A DNA stretch of 64,000 nt from Flagellimonas sediminis. Its GTDB lineage: Bacteria; Bacteroidota; Bacteroidia; Flavobacteriales; Flavobacteriaceae. Below, piece by piece: positions 8,723 through 17,989 of the stretch. The notes beneath the pieces are model-generated. The model was not told where the DNA came from and did not search any database. It saw nothing but the letters and a program-made list of their open reading frames with translations. Position numbers and translations under genes: made by a program. The stretch lies in contig NZ_JAAAMI010000001.1 in the NCBI RefSeq assembly GCF_010500845.1, forward strand, positions 62,001 to 126,000. The letters run 5' to 3'. Numbering within the stretch: the first letter of the stretch is position 1; the number at the start of each line of letters is the position of its first letter.

Positions 8723-9408
8723 CAGAGAACAAACTTATACCCCACCCCTTTAACGGTCTTAAAATGATCGTCCCCGATTTTCTCGCGTAGTTTTCTAATA
8801 TGCACGTCAATAGTACGGCCACCTACGACCACCTCGTTCCCCCAAACCTTGTCCAGGATCACTTCACGTTTAAAAACTTTGTTCGGCTTGGATGTAAGAA
8901 GGGCCAAAAGCTCAAATTCTTTACGGGGAAGCACAATCTCCTCACCGTTGTTCACGATCTTGTATTCTTCCCTGTTGATTACAATTTCTCCGACCTTCAC
9001 AATTTCGTCCACTTCCTTTTTCTCCTCCTTCAACCTGCGTAGCAAAGCCTTTACCTTGCTTACCAATACTTTTGGCTTTATGGGTTTGGTGATATAGTCA
9101 TCTGCACCTGCATCAAAACCGGCCACTTGGGAATAATCTTCCCCACGGGCGGTTAAAAAGGCTATGATCGTATTTTCGAGGCCCGGAGTGTTCCGGATCA
9201 TTTCACAAGCTTCAATACCGTCCATTTCCGGCATCATCACATCCATAATGATAAGATGTGGTTGTTTCTTTTTTGCCTTGGAAACCCCTTCAGCGCCATT
9301 TTTGGCCGTAAAGACCTCATAGCCCTCGGCGGAAAGATTGTAACCTACAATTTCCAGGATATCAGGTTCATCGTCAACAAGTAAGATCTTAATGTCCTTG
9401 GTTTTCAT
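8722..9408 (-). CDS. phoB: PhoB/OmpR-family response regulator
   Basis: A 228-residue two-domain regulator. The receiver domain (about 1-125) has the acidic pair DDE at 12-14, the phospho-acceptor in MDVMMPEMDG (about D56) and K108 in the KPIKP loop. The C-terminal winged helix (about 135-228) ends with the GRTIDVHIRKLREKIG and KGVGYKF signatures of OmpR/PhoB proteins. It is first in the operon, followed by the kinase with a one-base overlap. It is divergent from the TonB receptor gene, and the shared 190-bp spacer holds the repeat array that may be its operator. Confidence 0.9.
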   Translation of the reverse strand: MKTKDIKILLVDDEPDILEIVGYNLSAEGYEVFTAKNGAEGVSKAKKKQPHLIIMDVMMPEMDGIEACEMIRNTPGLENTIIAFLTARGEDYSQVAGFDAGADDYITKPIKPKVLVSKVKALLRRLKEEKKEVDEIVKVGEIVINREEYKIVNNGEEIVLPRKEFELLALLTSKPNKVFKREVILDKVWGNEVVVGGRTIDVHIRKLREKIGDDHFKTVKGVGYKFVL

Positions 9409-9469
9409 GGGATGGTATTTCAGTGTTAATCCGTCAAATGTAAAGATAATACACTAATGGCATTAATGC

Positions 9470-9537
9470 TTAACGTTCATTTAATCTGATAACCTTATTG
9501 TAACGTTTCTCGAAAGAACTCTTAACGTGGGGCTAAC
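9470..9537 (+). promoter_or_regulatory. Pho-box-like array of 11-bp-phased TAAC repeats
   Basis: TAAC (or TAAT) cores start at 9471/9482, 9490/9501 and 9523/9534. That is three pairs, each with exactly 11 bp between the two cores, and 9501 to 9523 is again 22 bp. Several are extended to TTAACG or GTAACG. PhoB/PhoP operators in E. coli and Bacillus are direct repeats with an 11-bp period, one helical turn. The array ends about 20 bp before a weak -7-like box (TTTCTTTG, 9559-9566) and lies between the phoB-like gene and the TonB receptor. Binding by this regulator is inferred. Confidence 0.6.
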
Positions 9538-9596
9538 ATCGCTTTTACAGCCTGCGCGTTTCTTTGCCCCGAAATCTAAAAGAGATACAACCGCGT

Positions 9597-12422
9597 ATGA
9601 AAACGTATTTGATAGTGGCCTTTTCCCTTTTCACCTTAATAGCTTCCGCACAGCAGAACGGAAGCATTGTAGGTAAATTGACGGACAAGGAACTAAACAA
9701 TGAACCACTTCCTTTTGCCAACGTTCTTATCAAAGGCACCACAAAGGGAACCACTTCCGACTTTGATGGTCTTTTTGAAATCCCCGATGTTGCACCAGGT
9801 TCCTATACTTTGGTATTCAGCTTCTTGGGATATGAAACTTTGGAAGTTCCCAATGTTGTGGTGGAAGCAGGAAAAGTTACCGAAATAAACACAGGTTTGG
9901 GTGCCAGCAGTGTTGGATTGGATGAAGTAGTAGTAACCACAACCGCACGTAAAGATTCTGAAGTAGCCCTATTGCTACAACAAAAGAATGCCCTTGTAAT
10001 GCAAGAAGCAATCAGTGCGGAGGCCCTTACCTTAAAAGGTATTGATGATGCCGCTGCTGCCGTTGCCCAAATTTCAGGGATTTCTAAACAGCAGGGATCA
10101 AGTAATGTTTATGTGAGAGGTTTGGGAGACCGTTACCAGAACACGACCATGAACGGTCTTTCATTACCTTCCAATGACGTAAACAAAAAGAACATCAATT
10201 TGGACCTTTTTGGATCATCCATCATTGAAAATGTAGCGGTAAGCAAAGCGTATAGCCCAACTTATTATGGGGATTTTGCTGCCGGTAATGTCAACATCGA
10301 TTCCAAGGAATACACTGGCGACGGATATTTGGAAGTAGCTGTGGGTGGTGGAATCAACACCAATGCTGCTGGCGAGGACTTTGTAAAAAGTGAGGGCACC
10401 AGTAATTTTGGTTTTTATAACAGATATAGCCACGATCCTTTTGCAATTGTCCTTTCACATGAAGTAGACCCAGTGGCCGCTTGGGACCCGATTAACTTGT
10501 CTGGCGCCATTGAAGGTGGATATTCCTTCGATTTCAATAACGAAAAATCTAGATTGAGCTTCTTTGGAGCCGCTAGCTTCTCAAATGGATATGAAATTTT
10601 GGAAGGTCCTGCCAGGGATTTTACAAACGTTCTAAAAGTCAATTTTCCTAACGTTAGGGAATTTGCTTATAAAACAACAACTACAGCACTAGGCAATATT
10701 ACTTATAGAATTAACTCCGACCATAAAGTGAAGTTCAGTTCTTTGTTCATCAATAGTGCAGCAGATAGAGTAGGTTATTACGGTATCAATGGACAAGGTA
10801 CTAACCGTGATGCGATACTCAACTCAGATGAAGGTTTTTACGTAATGAACGTTCAGTTCAACCAGGATATGATCTTTGTGAACCAATTGACTGGTCAACA
10901 TGTATTTGATGAAAAACTAACCTTCGACTGGGGCGCTGGCTTTAATAAGGTTTTCTCCGATGAGCCAGACAGAAAAAGGTTCACACTTGAAAATTACCAA
11001 TACGCTTTAGATAACGATAGCAATACAAATCCATCATTCTACACCAACATCCCATTTGATAACCAGCGCTTTTTCCAAAGTATTGAGGATGATGAGTTGA
11101 ACAGTTACATGAATCTTGGCTATCAGGCTTCAGAAAAAGTAAAGTTCAATTTTGGATATAACGGCAGAAGAAAAGAGCGTAGGTTCAATAGTATTCGTTA
11201 TGGATACGATATTGTGGATAGAAACAATACTCCCGTAACCGATGTTAATGACTTCAATTCCATTTTTGATGTCACCAACATCAACATTCCAGCTGGTGAA
11301 GGTCTATGGAACACCATTGTACTAAACCCGATCAGCAACAAAATTGGAAATACCAACCGTCCAGGTCTTCCTGAAAATACCTATAAAGGAAATTTGAATG
11401 TACATGCCTTGTTTGCTTCCGCTGAACTTTTGCTTACGGATAAATTGAGCATGGTGCCTGGAGTAAGGGTTGAATCCTTCAGTCAGAAAGTAGCGTACGA
11501 TGTAATCAACATTAGTGCTACCGATCCTGGGTTCAGGGAAGTGTACGAAAACATCTTCCTTCCTAGTTTGAACGTAAGGTATGCCGTTACCGAGAATTCA
11601 AACCTTAGGGCAGGTTTCAGTAAAACTGCATCTTTCCCCGAATTCAAGGAAGTTGCTCCATTCGTTTATGAATCAGTGACCCAAAGGGTTGGTGGTAACC
11701 CTGATCTATTGGGAGGATTGAACGGCGATGGACCTACCTACTCTGATGTTTACAACTACGACCTTAAGTATGAATGGTTCTTGGAAAGAGGTGAGATCAT
11801 CTCATTGGCAGCTTTTGCCAAAACCATCAAAGATCCTGTTAACCGAGTTGTAGCAGCCGATGCTACCGGTACGCAGCGTTACTTTAGAACAGGTGATCAA
11901 GCTGATATTTATGGTGTAGAGCTAGAGGCCAGAAAAAACATTTTGATGGATGCAGAAGACAATGCAGTAGTATCAATAGGGTTAAATGCCGCTTACACCC
12001 ATACCAAGCAGGATTTGCGTGATATTCCCGCAGGAACAGAAAATACCTTTGGTACCGCCTTTGATCGTGATTCCGATGAGTTGGAAGGCGCTTCTCCATT
12101 TATCATCAACGCCGATTTAAACTATAGTCCGGTTTTTGGTAGCTATAAGCCAAAAGCTACCGTTGCTTTCTCCTATTTCGCTGACCGTATCTTCTCTTTG
12201 GGAGCCGGTAGTTTGGGGAATATTGTGGAGAAAGCAGTACCTACCTTGAACTTTGTTTGGCAAAACTCCTTCGGGGAGCATTTTGAAGCCAATCTTTCCG
12301 CAAAAAACATTTTGAATCCAGACGTCTCCTTGGTTAGGGAAGGTACCGGTATTGGTGACGTTATCATTAGAGAGTATAACCTTGGGGTTAACGTTGGGCT
12401 AACCCTTAAATATAAATTTTAA
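9597..12422 (+). CDS. TonB-dependent outer-membrane receptor with carboxypeptidase-regulatory-like domain
   Basis: A 941-residue protein from ATG 9597 (the ATG at 9564 would precede the signal peptide by 11 residues). Signal peptide 1-18 (ASA-QQ); CarboxypepD_reg-like domain about 22-105 with the GTTSDFDGLFEI pattern; plug domain about 110-220 (VYVRGLGDRYQNT); then a 22-strand-type barrel ending in YKF. It should import a ligand across the outer membrane using TonB/ExbBD, which are not in this stretch. It forms a pair with the lipoprotein gene 21 bp downstream. The Pho-box-like array upstream suggests phosphate-limited expression and a phosphorus-containing ligand, but the ligand is not visible in the sequence. 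Confidence 0.9.
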   Translation: MKTYLIVAFSLFTLIASAQQNGSIVGKLTDKELNNEPLPFANVLIKGTTKGTTSDFDGLFEIPDVAPGSYTLVFSFLGYETLEVPNVVVEAGKVTEINTGLGASSVGLDEVVVTTTARKDSEVALLLQQKNALVMQEAISAEALTLKGIDDAAAAVAQISGISKQQGSSNVYVRGLGDRYQNTTMNGLSLPSNDVNKKNINLDLFGSSIIENVAVSKAYSPTYYGDFAAGNVNIDSKEYTGDGYLEVAVGGGINTNAAGEDFVKSEGTSNFGFYNRYSHDPFAIVLSHEVDPVAAWDPINLSGAIEGGYSFDFNNEKSRLSFFGAASFSNGYEILEGPARDFTNVLKVNFPNVREFAYKTTTTALGNITYRINSDHKVKFSSLFINSAADRVGYYGINGQGTNRDAILNSDEGFYVMNVQFNQDMIFVNQLTGQHVFDEKLTFDWGAGFNKVFSDEPDRKRFTLENYQYALDNDSNTNPSFYTNIPFDNQRFFQSIEDDELNSYMNLGYQASEKVKFNFGYNGRRKERRFNSIRYGYDIVDRNNTPVTDVNDFNSIFDVTNINIPAGEGLWNTIVLNPISNKIGNTNRPGLPENTYKGNLNVHALFASAELLLTDKLSMVPGVRVESFSQKVAYDVINISATDPGFREVYENIFLPSLNVRYAVTENSNLRAGFSKTASFPEFKEVAPFVYESVTQRVGGNPDLLGGLNGDGPTYSDVYNYDLKYEWFLERGEIISLAAFAKTIKDPVNRVVAADATGTQRYFRTGDQADIYGVELEARKNILMDAEDNAVVSIGLNAAYTHTKQDLRDIPAGTENTFGTAFDRDSDELEGASPFIINADLNYSPVFGSYKPKATVAFSYFADRIFSLGAGSLGNIVEKAVPTLNFVWQNSFGEHFEANLSAKNILNPDVSLVREGTGIGDVIIREYNLGVNVGLTLKYKF

Positions 12423-12443
12423 TTCCTTTTTAAACGTAAACAG

Positions 12444-13640
12444 ATGAAAAACAAGTTTTTATTTTTAGGTATAGCCGCCGCTTTGTTCATTGCTTGTGAA
12501 GCCGACGATACCGCAGATATTGTTATCAATGATAACAGTGTTACGAACAATACCACCAATAATGGATCAAATGGTGGATCTGAAACGACTACGGTAAACC
12601 TTAGTGGTGTGTATACATCAGACTTAGAATTGGATCCAGAAATTGAATACATTATTACTGGTCCAGTTCTTATTGCAGATGGTGCAACTTTCACCGTTCC
12701 CGCAGGGATGACCATCAAAGCGGAACCAGTTGGTGTAAATGCCTACATTGCCATTCAACAAGGAGCTAGAATTGTTGCTGAGGGTACTGCAATCAACCCT
12801 ATTATTTTTACATCAAATGCAAGTGCTCCTAGCTCAGGAAACTGGGGCGGACTTGTGCTTTGCGGAAAGGCTCCAATTAACTCAACTGCAGATGGATCTA
12901 CAGATACAGCAACAACAGAGGTAGGTGGTCTTTCTTACGGGGGAAATACTCCTGGGGACGACTCTGGAATCGTAAAATATGTACGAATTGAATATGCTGG
13001 TGGTGCCATAGATGGTAATGCCGAGTTGAACAGCCTCTCCCTTTATGCTGTTGGTACTGGTACCGTTGTTGACTACGTAGAAGCATATGAAGGATCCGAT
13101 GACGGATTTGAATTCTTCGGTGGAACTGTTGAAGCGAGCCATTTGGTAGTTGTCAGTTGCGAGGATGATTCCATCGACTGGACTGAAGGTTTCGCCGGTT
13201 CTGTAACGGATGCCTATATTCAACATGGTGCTATCCACGATAAAGCTTTTGAATGTGATGGTTACAATACCGATTTCAGCAATGAAGGTGGTTATTATGC
13301 CAACCCAAGCATTACCAACGTTACCGTTTTTGGTGCCAATGACGGAAGTGAAGCCGTTAGATTAAGAGCTGGAACACAAGGAACTTTCACCAACATTGTA
13401 CTTAACGACTTTGGTAAAGGTTTCAGATTGGACGGTGATGCTGGTGACAACCCAACAGGACAAGGGGTTCTTGATGACCTTTTGAACATAGTGAACGTTA
13501 CTTTTAACAACGTTACAACCACCATGGAAAATAATACCGGAGCTGTATTTAACGAATCAGATTTAATTACTGGTGTCGGAAACGGAACTGGTACCGATTA
13601 CGCTACTTGGGCTGCTGGTTGGACCGTTGGCATCAACTAA
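12444..13640 (+). CDS. Outer-membrane lipoprotein with predicted beta-helix, partner of the TonB receptor
   Basis: A 398-residue lipoprotein: signal peptide with lipobox (LFIAC, Cys 18) followed by an acidic, Asn/Thr-rich linker (about 19-50). Acid-rich linkers of this kind direct Bacteroidota lipoproteins to the surface. The rest is rich in Gly, Asn, Thr and Val in short repeating strands and suggests a right-handed beta-helix, with the recognisable block NWGGLVLCGKAPIN near 132-145. It sits 21 bp behind the TonB receptor, in the place a SusD-like binding lipoprotein would take, but it has no SusD signature. A role in ligand capture is inferred. A strong terminator follows. Confidence 0.75.
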   Translation: MKNKFLFLGIAAALFIACEADDTADIVINDNSVTNNTTNNGSNGGSETTTVNLSGVYTSDLELDPEIEYIITGPVLIADGATFTVPAGMTIKAEPVGVNAYIAIQQGARIVAEGTAINPIIFTSNASAPSSGNWGGLVLCGKAPINSTADGSTDTATTEVGGLSYGGNTPGDDSGIVKYVRIEYAGGAIDGNAELNSLSLYAVGTGTVVDYVEAYEGSDDGFEFFGGTVEASHLVVVSCEDDSIDWTEGFAGSVTDAYIQHGAIHDKAFECDGYNTDFSNEGGYYANPSITNVTVFGANDGSEAVRLRAGTQGTFTNIVLNDFGKGFRLDGDAGDNPTGQGVLDDLLNIVNVTFNNVTTTMENNTGAVFNESDLITGVGNGTGTDYATWAAGWTVGIN

Positions 13641-13663
13641 GCCATAGATCACAATAAAATTTA

Positions 13664-13687
13664 AGGCCCCACCAAATGGTGGGGCCT
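13664..13687 (+). terminator. Rho-independent terminator after the TonB receptor/lipoprotein unit
   Basis: A perfect 10-bp GC-rich stem (AGGCCCCACC/GGTGGGGCCT) with a 4-base AAAT loop is followed by CTTTTTTG. It lies 24 bp after the lipoprotein stop and separates that unit from the small T9SS genes. Confidence 0.92.
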
Positions 13688-13757
13688 CTTTTTTGCATTT
13701 CATCGAAAAGTAACCCCTTATTCATCAATTGGTTCCGCAATCGCGTTACAATTTTTT

Positions 13758-13765
13758 TATATTTG
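13758..13765 (+). promoter_or_regulatory. Candidate -7 box for the first mini-T9SS gene
   Basis: TATATTTG matches TAnnTTTG exactly, 27 bp before the ATG at 13793 and just after the upstream terminator. The nearest TTG (13729) is 26 bp upstream, too far for a standard -33 element. Confidence 0.5.
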
Positions 13766-13792
13766 TGGCACAGCGTTTGCAACCATTAACAT

Positions 13793-14104
13793 ATGAAGCA
13801 CTTTTACCTCGTCATTTTCTTTTTTGTGTGTGCTCTCGGATTTTCTCAGGAAAATGCCAAGGGCAGTGCCGATATTGATGGGTTCAAGCTCTATCCAAAC
13901 CCTGTTACCCAAGGTAAGGTCTACATTGAGACTTCCTTGAATTCCCCCAAAAAAATATTGGTCTTTGATGTGCTTGGCACCCAGGTTTTGGAGACCACCA
14001 TTTTAGGCAAGGAACTCAACCTTTCCAACTTGGACAAAGGGGTATATATCCTTCGCGTTTTTGAGAACAACAAAGTGGCTACCAGAAAGTTAATCATCAA
14101 ATAG
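13793..14104 (+). CDS. Mini-protein: signal peptide plus T9SS type A sorting domain only
   Basis: 103 residues. Residues 1-18 form a signal peptide (ALGFS-QE). After a short spacer, the remainder (about 30-103) is a complete T9SS type A C-terminal domain: FKLYPNPV start, ILVFDVLGTQVLE middle strand, LDKGVYILRV and the final Lys-rich TRKLIIK. Normally this domain is a tag at the end of a large secreted enzyme or adhesin; here no cargo is left. It has its own promoter-like box and a sister gene 132 bp downstream. Function unknown: a competitor or regulator of the T9SS machinery, or a tiny surface protein, are possibilities. Confidence 0.88.
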   Translation: MKHFYLVIFFFVCALGFSQENAKGSADIDGFKLYPNPVTQGKVYIETSLNSPKKILVFDVLGTQVLETTILGKELNLSNLDKGVYILRVFENNKVATRKLIIK

Positions 14105-14236
14105 CCCGGTTTTCACCTACAACAAACCACAATTTTTAGGAGTTTCCCAACACTTTTGCCCGTTTCACAACAAATAATGGGTCAAGCATAGCTGTTTGTC
14201 TACTTTTACGTTGCGCATTACCCCAAATCTGCATTC

Positions 14237-14560
14237 ATGAAGAAACTCTACTTTGTTATACTTATGGCTTTACCTATACTTACTTACGGTCAGGAGTTGG
14301 TCAGCATAAACAACGAGCCCATTCAGGAGCTCAAGGGTTTTAAGATGTACCCCAATCCGGCTTATGGAGATGAAGTGTACATCACCACCGAATCCAACGG
14401 ATCCAAAGACATCAAAATCTATGATGTTTTCGGGGAAGTTGTGTTAACGGATAGGATCAATACCAATACCCTGGACATTTCCCGACTTGTACCTGGAGTA
14501 TACGTACTCCAAGTGACGGAAGATAAAAAAACCATGACCCGAAAGCTGGTCGTGAAATAA
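14237..14560 (+). CDS. Second mini-protein: signal peptide plus T9SS type A sorting domain
   Basis: 107 residues with the same plan as its upstream neighbour: signal peptide about 1-18 (ILTYG-QE), about 17 residues of spacer, then FKMYPNPA, IKIYDVFGEVVL, LVPGVYVLQV and the terminal RKLVVK. The two are clearly paralogous but well diverged, so the duplication is not recent. A TACTTTTA box at 14201-14208, 28 bp before the ATG, resembles a -7 element, so each gene may be transcribed separately. No cargo domain is present. Confidence 0.88.
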   Translation: MKKLYFVILMALPILTYGQELVSINNEPIQELKGFKMYPNPAYGDEVYITTESNGSKDIKIYDVFGEVVLTDRINTNTLDISRLVPGVYVLQVTEDKKTMTRKLVVK

Positions 14561-14620
14561 ACAAGATCTTTTGATCTCCTTTTACCAAGGGGCTTTTTTT
14601 TTGGGTAATTTTACCCATTC

Positions 14621-15607
14621 ATGCATCCTATAAACACAGATCGGATTTTTTCCATTGCCAATTCCCAAGAATTTGAGGACATGGCATTGCAACAATTCAA
14701 CTTTCAATATCACAGCAATTCGATCTATCAGGGTTTTTGTAATTACTTGGACAAATCTCCTTCTCAGGTACAAAAACTAATGGATATTCCTTTTTTGCCC
14801 ATCGAATTTTTTAAGTCGCACAACATCGTGTCCACGACCCAAAAACCACAGGCCATTTTTGAAAGTAGTGGCACCACCCAAAGCTCAACCAGCAAGCATT
14901 TTGTTCCAGACCTATTACTTTATCAGGAAAGCTTTTTAAAGGGCTTCTCTTCCTTTTACGGACCTGTGGAAGATTATTGTATCCTTGCTTTATTGCCTGC
15001 TTATTTAGAGCGCCAAGGCTCTTCATTGGTGTATATGGTGAACGATCTGGTGGAACGGTCCCAACATCCTGATAGTGGATTTTATCTATATGACTTAGCT
15101 GGCCTCCAACAAAAACTTAGGGCATTGGATAAAAACGGAACCAAAACGCTATTGATAGGGGTCTCTTTTGCGCTGCTGGATTTGGCAGAACAGTTCCCCA
15201 TGAAACTCCAGAACACCATCATCATGGAAACCGGGGGCATGAAAGGTCGTCGAAAAGAGCTGATCAGGGAGGAACTACACGGAATTTTAAAAGAAGCGTT
15301 TGGAGTACCATCCATCCATTCGGAATATGGAATGACCGAATTGTTGTCCCAAGGCTACTCCAAGGGAAATGGGATTTTTGAAACACCTCCTTGGATGATG
15401 GTCATCACCCGGGATACCGAGGACCCCTTGAGCCTTCAAGCCAAAGGAAAAACAGGCGGCATCAATATTATAGATTTGGCGAATCTGTATTCGTGCTCCT
15501 TTATTGCTACCCAAGATTTAGGCAAAACTTATTTAGATGGTTCCTTTGAGGTTTTGGGAAGGTTTGACAGCTCCGATATTCGCGGTTGCAATTTGATGGT
15601 ACTTTAA
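14621..15607 (+). CDS. LuxE/PaaK-like acyl-protein synthetase or acyltransferase
   Basis: A 328-residue protein related to LuxE, the acyl-protein synthetase of bacterial luminescence and part of the adenylate-forming superfamily. The nucleotide-binding P-loop-like ESSGTTQSSTSK lies near residues 81-92, METGGMKGRR near 204-213, and EYGMTELLSQGY near 230-241 is the LuxE-type core. No lux genes are nearby, so it probably activates a carboxylic acid for another pathway; the substrate is unknown. Its 3' end abuts tyrS, which is convergent. Confidence 0.8.
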   Translation: MHPINTDRIFSIANSQEFEDMALQQFNFQYHSNSIYQGFCNYLDKSPSQVQKLMDIPFLPIEFFKSHNIVSTTQKPQAIFESSGTTQSSTSKHFVPDLLLYQESFLKGFSSFYGPVEDYCILALLPAYLERQGSSLVYMVNDLVERSQHPDSGFYLYDLAGLQQKLRALDKNGTKTLLIGVSFALLDLAEQFPMKLQNTIIMETGGMKGRRKELIREELHGILKEAFGVPSIHSEYGMTELLSQGYSKGNGIFETPPWMMVITRDTEDPLSLQAKGKTGGINIIDLANLYSCSFIATQDLGKTYLDGSFEVLGRFDSSDIRGCNLMVL

Positions 15608-16903
15608 CTAGTCGACCACCAGCACAAAATAATTCTTCTTACCGCGTTGAAGCAATACAAATTTGTTGTTGATCAAATCCGCTTCGGTAATCAAGTACTC
15701 TTCTCCCACTTTTTCCTTGTTCACGGAAATGGAATTTTGTTTCAATTCCCTTCGGGCTTCACCATTGGATCCCAAAAAGTTGGTCTTGGCGGCCAACGCG
15801 CCGATCATATCCAATCCAGGAACAAGTTCTTCCCGTGAAACCTGAGCTTGGGGAACGCCTTCAAAAACATCCAAAAAGGTTTTCTCATTTAACCCTTTAA
15901 GGTCTTGCGAAGTAGATTTTCCAAAGAGGATATCGCTTGCCTTGATGGCATTTTCCAAATCTTCCTTGGAATGTACCATGGTGGTCACTTCCTCGGCCAA
16001 TTTTCTTTGAAGCGCCCTTTCATGTGGAGCTTCTTTATGGGCAGCCACCAAATCCTGTATTTCCTGTTGGGTTAAAAAGGTAAAGATCTTGACGTATTTT
16101 TCAGCATCTTCGTCGGAGGTGTTCAACCAGTATTGGTAGAATTTGTAAGGAGAGGTACGTTCCGCATCCAACCACACATTACCTCCTTCGGTTTTCCCGA
16201 ATTTGGTACCATCTGCCTTGGTGATCAAAGGACAGGTTAGGGCAAATCCCTTACCACCACCAATTCTTCTGATGAGTTCCGTTCCCGTGGTAATGTTCCC
16301 CCATTGGTCACTACCTCCCATTTGAAGGGTGCAATCATGGTGTTGAAACAGGTACAAGAAATCGTACCCTTGAACCAATTGATAGGTAAATTCCGTAAAG
16401 GACATGCCTTCCTTTGCATCCGCAGAAAGTCTTTTTTTCACGGAATCCTTGGCCATCATATAGTTCACCGTAATGTGTTTTCCAACATCACGGATAAATT
16501 CCAGAAAGGAAAAATTCTTCATCCAATCGTAGTTGTTCACCAAAACGGCGGCGTTCGGCTCGTCACTTTCGAAATCCAAAAAACGGCTCAATTGGGCCTT
16601 TAGGGCCTCTTGATTGTATCTTAATGTTTTTTCATCCAAAAGGTTACGCTCGGCAGATTTCCCGGATGGATCCCCGATCATTCCAGTGGCACCACCCACC
16701 AATGCAAAGGGTTTGTGTCCCGCCAATTGAAAATGCTTCAACATCATTACGCCTACCAAGTGCCCAATATGCAGGGAGTCCGCAGTGGGATCAATGCCCA
16801 CATAAGCGGCACGCATCGCTTCCATCAGGTGTTCCTCAGCTCCGGGCATGACATCGTGAATCATTCCCCTCCATTGTAGTTCTTGCACAAAATTCTTCAA
16901 CAT
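15608..16903 (-). CDS. tyrS: Tyrosyl-tRNA synthetase
   Basis: A 431-residue class I aminoacyl-tRNA synthetase from ATG 16901-16903; an open stretch upstream (to 17029) is not conserved-looking. The HIGH motif appears as LHIGHLVG (about 46-53), KMSKS as KFGKT (about 230-234), and a C-terminal S4 RNA-binding domain (about 360-431) follows. It charges tRNA-Tyr. It stands alone and is divergent from the epimerase gene, with an 84-bp spacer. Confidence 0.95.
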   Translation of the reverse strand: MLKNFVQELQWRGMIHDVMPGAEEHLMEAMRAAYVGIDPTADSLHIGHLVGVMMLKHFQLAGHKPFALVGGATGMIGDPSGKSAERNLLDEKTLRYNQEALKAQLSRFLDFESDEPNAAVLVNNYDWMKNFSFLEFIRDVGKHITVNYMMAKDSVKKRLSADAKEGMSFTEFTYQLVQGYDFLYLFQHHDCTLQMGGSDQWGNITTGTELIRRIGGGKGFALTCPLITKADGTKFGKTEGGNVWLDAERTSPYKFYQYWLNTSDEDAEKYVKIFTFLTQQEIQDLVAAHKEAPHERALQRKLAEEVTTMVHSKEDLENAIKASDILFGKSTSQDLKGLNEKTFLDVFEGVPQAQVSREELVPGLDMIGALAAKTNFLGSNGEARRELKQNSISVNKEKVGEEYLITEADLINNKFVLLQRGKKNYFVLVVD

Positions 16904-16987
16904 GGTTGTTTTTTTGAATGGTTGCAAATATAAAATGAACTTGGCACTTGACTCTATAATTACGGCACAAATAGGTACTTTTACAAC

Positions 16988-17989
16988 ATGATTTTGGTTA
17001 CAGGAGGCACTGGATTGCTTGGTTCCCATCTACTTTACCACTTGGTGAACAGTGGACAGCGGGTTAGGTCGCTCTATCGCACCAAGGATTCATTGCAGAA
17101 AGTTTCCAAAGTTTTTGGTTATTATTCCGAGCAGCCAACCCAATTGATGGATAAAATTGAATGGGTTGAGGGCGACATAACTGATATTGGCGAGTTGACA
17201 AAGGCATTTGATGGCATTGACCTGGTCTACCATTGTGCTGCACTGATTTCCTTTGATCCCAAGGATTTTAAAAAACTGGAAAAGATCAACGTGGAAGGAA
17301 CCGCCAACGTGGTAAACCTTTGCTTGAAATTTGACGTCCAAAAAATTTGCCATGTGAGCTCCATTGCTGCCATTGGGACCAGTACAAAAGGGAAAATGGC
17401 AACCGAGGAAAACGATTGGAACGAAGCCAGTTCATCAGTATATGGGTTGACAAAGTACAACGCTGAACTTGAAGTATGGCGTGGTTCCCAAGAAGGCTTG
17501 TCCGTGGTCATCGTAAATCCCGGAGTTGTCATTGGACCCGGGTTTTGGAAATCGGGCAGTGGTACTTTTTTCACATATGCCGCCAAGGGTAAAAAGCATT
17601 TTATCCCAAGTGGTACCGGATTTGTTTCCGTTGATGATGTGGTAAGGGCCATGGTGTTGCTCATGGAATCCAAAATACAATCAGAGCGCTTCATTTTGGT
17701 GGACCAAAATTGGACCTATGAGCAATTGTTCCAAAAAATAGCTCCGAAATTGGGAGTTGCTCCCCCTACCAAAAAGGTTTCTTATTTTTCCCTTGAAATG
17801 TTCTGGAGATTGGATTGGCTTCGCAGTAATTTGTTGGGCAAAAGACGAAGGTTATCCAAAGTAATGGCCAAAGGTCTTTACCATCAAGACGTCTATGATA
17901 ATTCCAAAATAAAGGAAGTACTGGGATTTGAATACAGGGACCTTGACACGGCAATCGATTTTTGCTGCCAGAAATTTAAGGATCGGTAG
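16988..17989 (+). CDS. NAD-dependent epimerase/dehydratase (extended SDR)
   Basis: A 333-residue extended short-chain dehydrogenase. The cofactor loop TGGTGLLG is at residues 5-12 and the catalytic YxxxK pair is in YGLTKYNAE (about 152-160), with a serine at VSS about 20 residues earlier. Such enzymes act on nucleotide sugars, dihydroflavonol-like or steroid-like substrates; nothing in the sequence decides which. The 3' end overlaps the convergent DUF4296 gene by 14 bp. Confidence 0.87.
   Translation: MILVTGGTGLLGSHLLYHLVNSGQRVRSLYRTKDSLQKVSKVFGYYSEQPTQLMDKIEWVEGDITDIGELTKAFDGIDLVYHCAALISFDPKDFKKLEKINVEGTANVVNLCLKFDVQKICHVSSIAAIGTSTKGKMATEENDWNEASSSVYGLTKYNAELEVWRGSQEGLSVVIVNPGVVIGPGFWKSGSGTFFTYAAKGKKHFIPSGTGFVSVDDVVRAMVLLMESKIQSERFILVDQNWTYEQLFQKIAPKLGVAPPTKKVSYFSLEMFWRLDWLRSNLLGKRRRLSKVMAKGLYHQDVYDNSKIKEVLGFEYRDLDTAIDFCCQKFKDR

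Noticed and set aside
14561..14620. Terminator after the second mini-T9SS gene
   Set aside because: There is a T9 run and a small AGATC/GATCT stem, but they are separated by about 20 bases and the stem next to the T run is only four base pairs.
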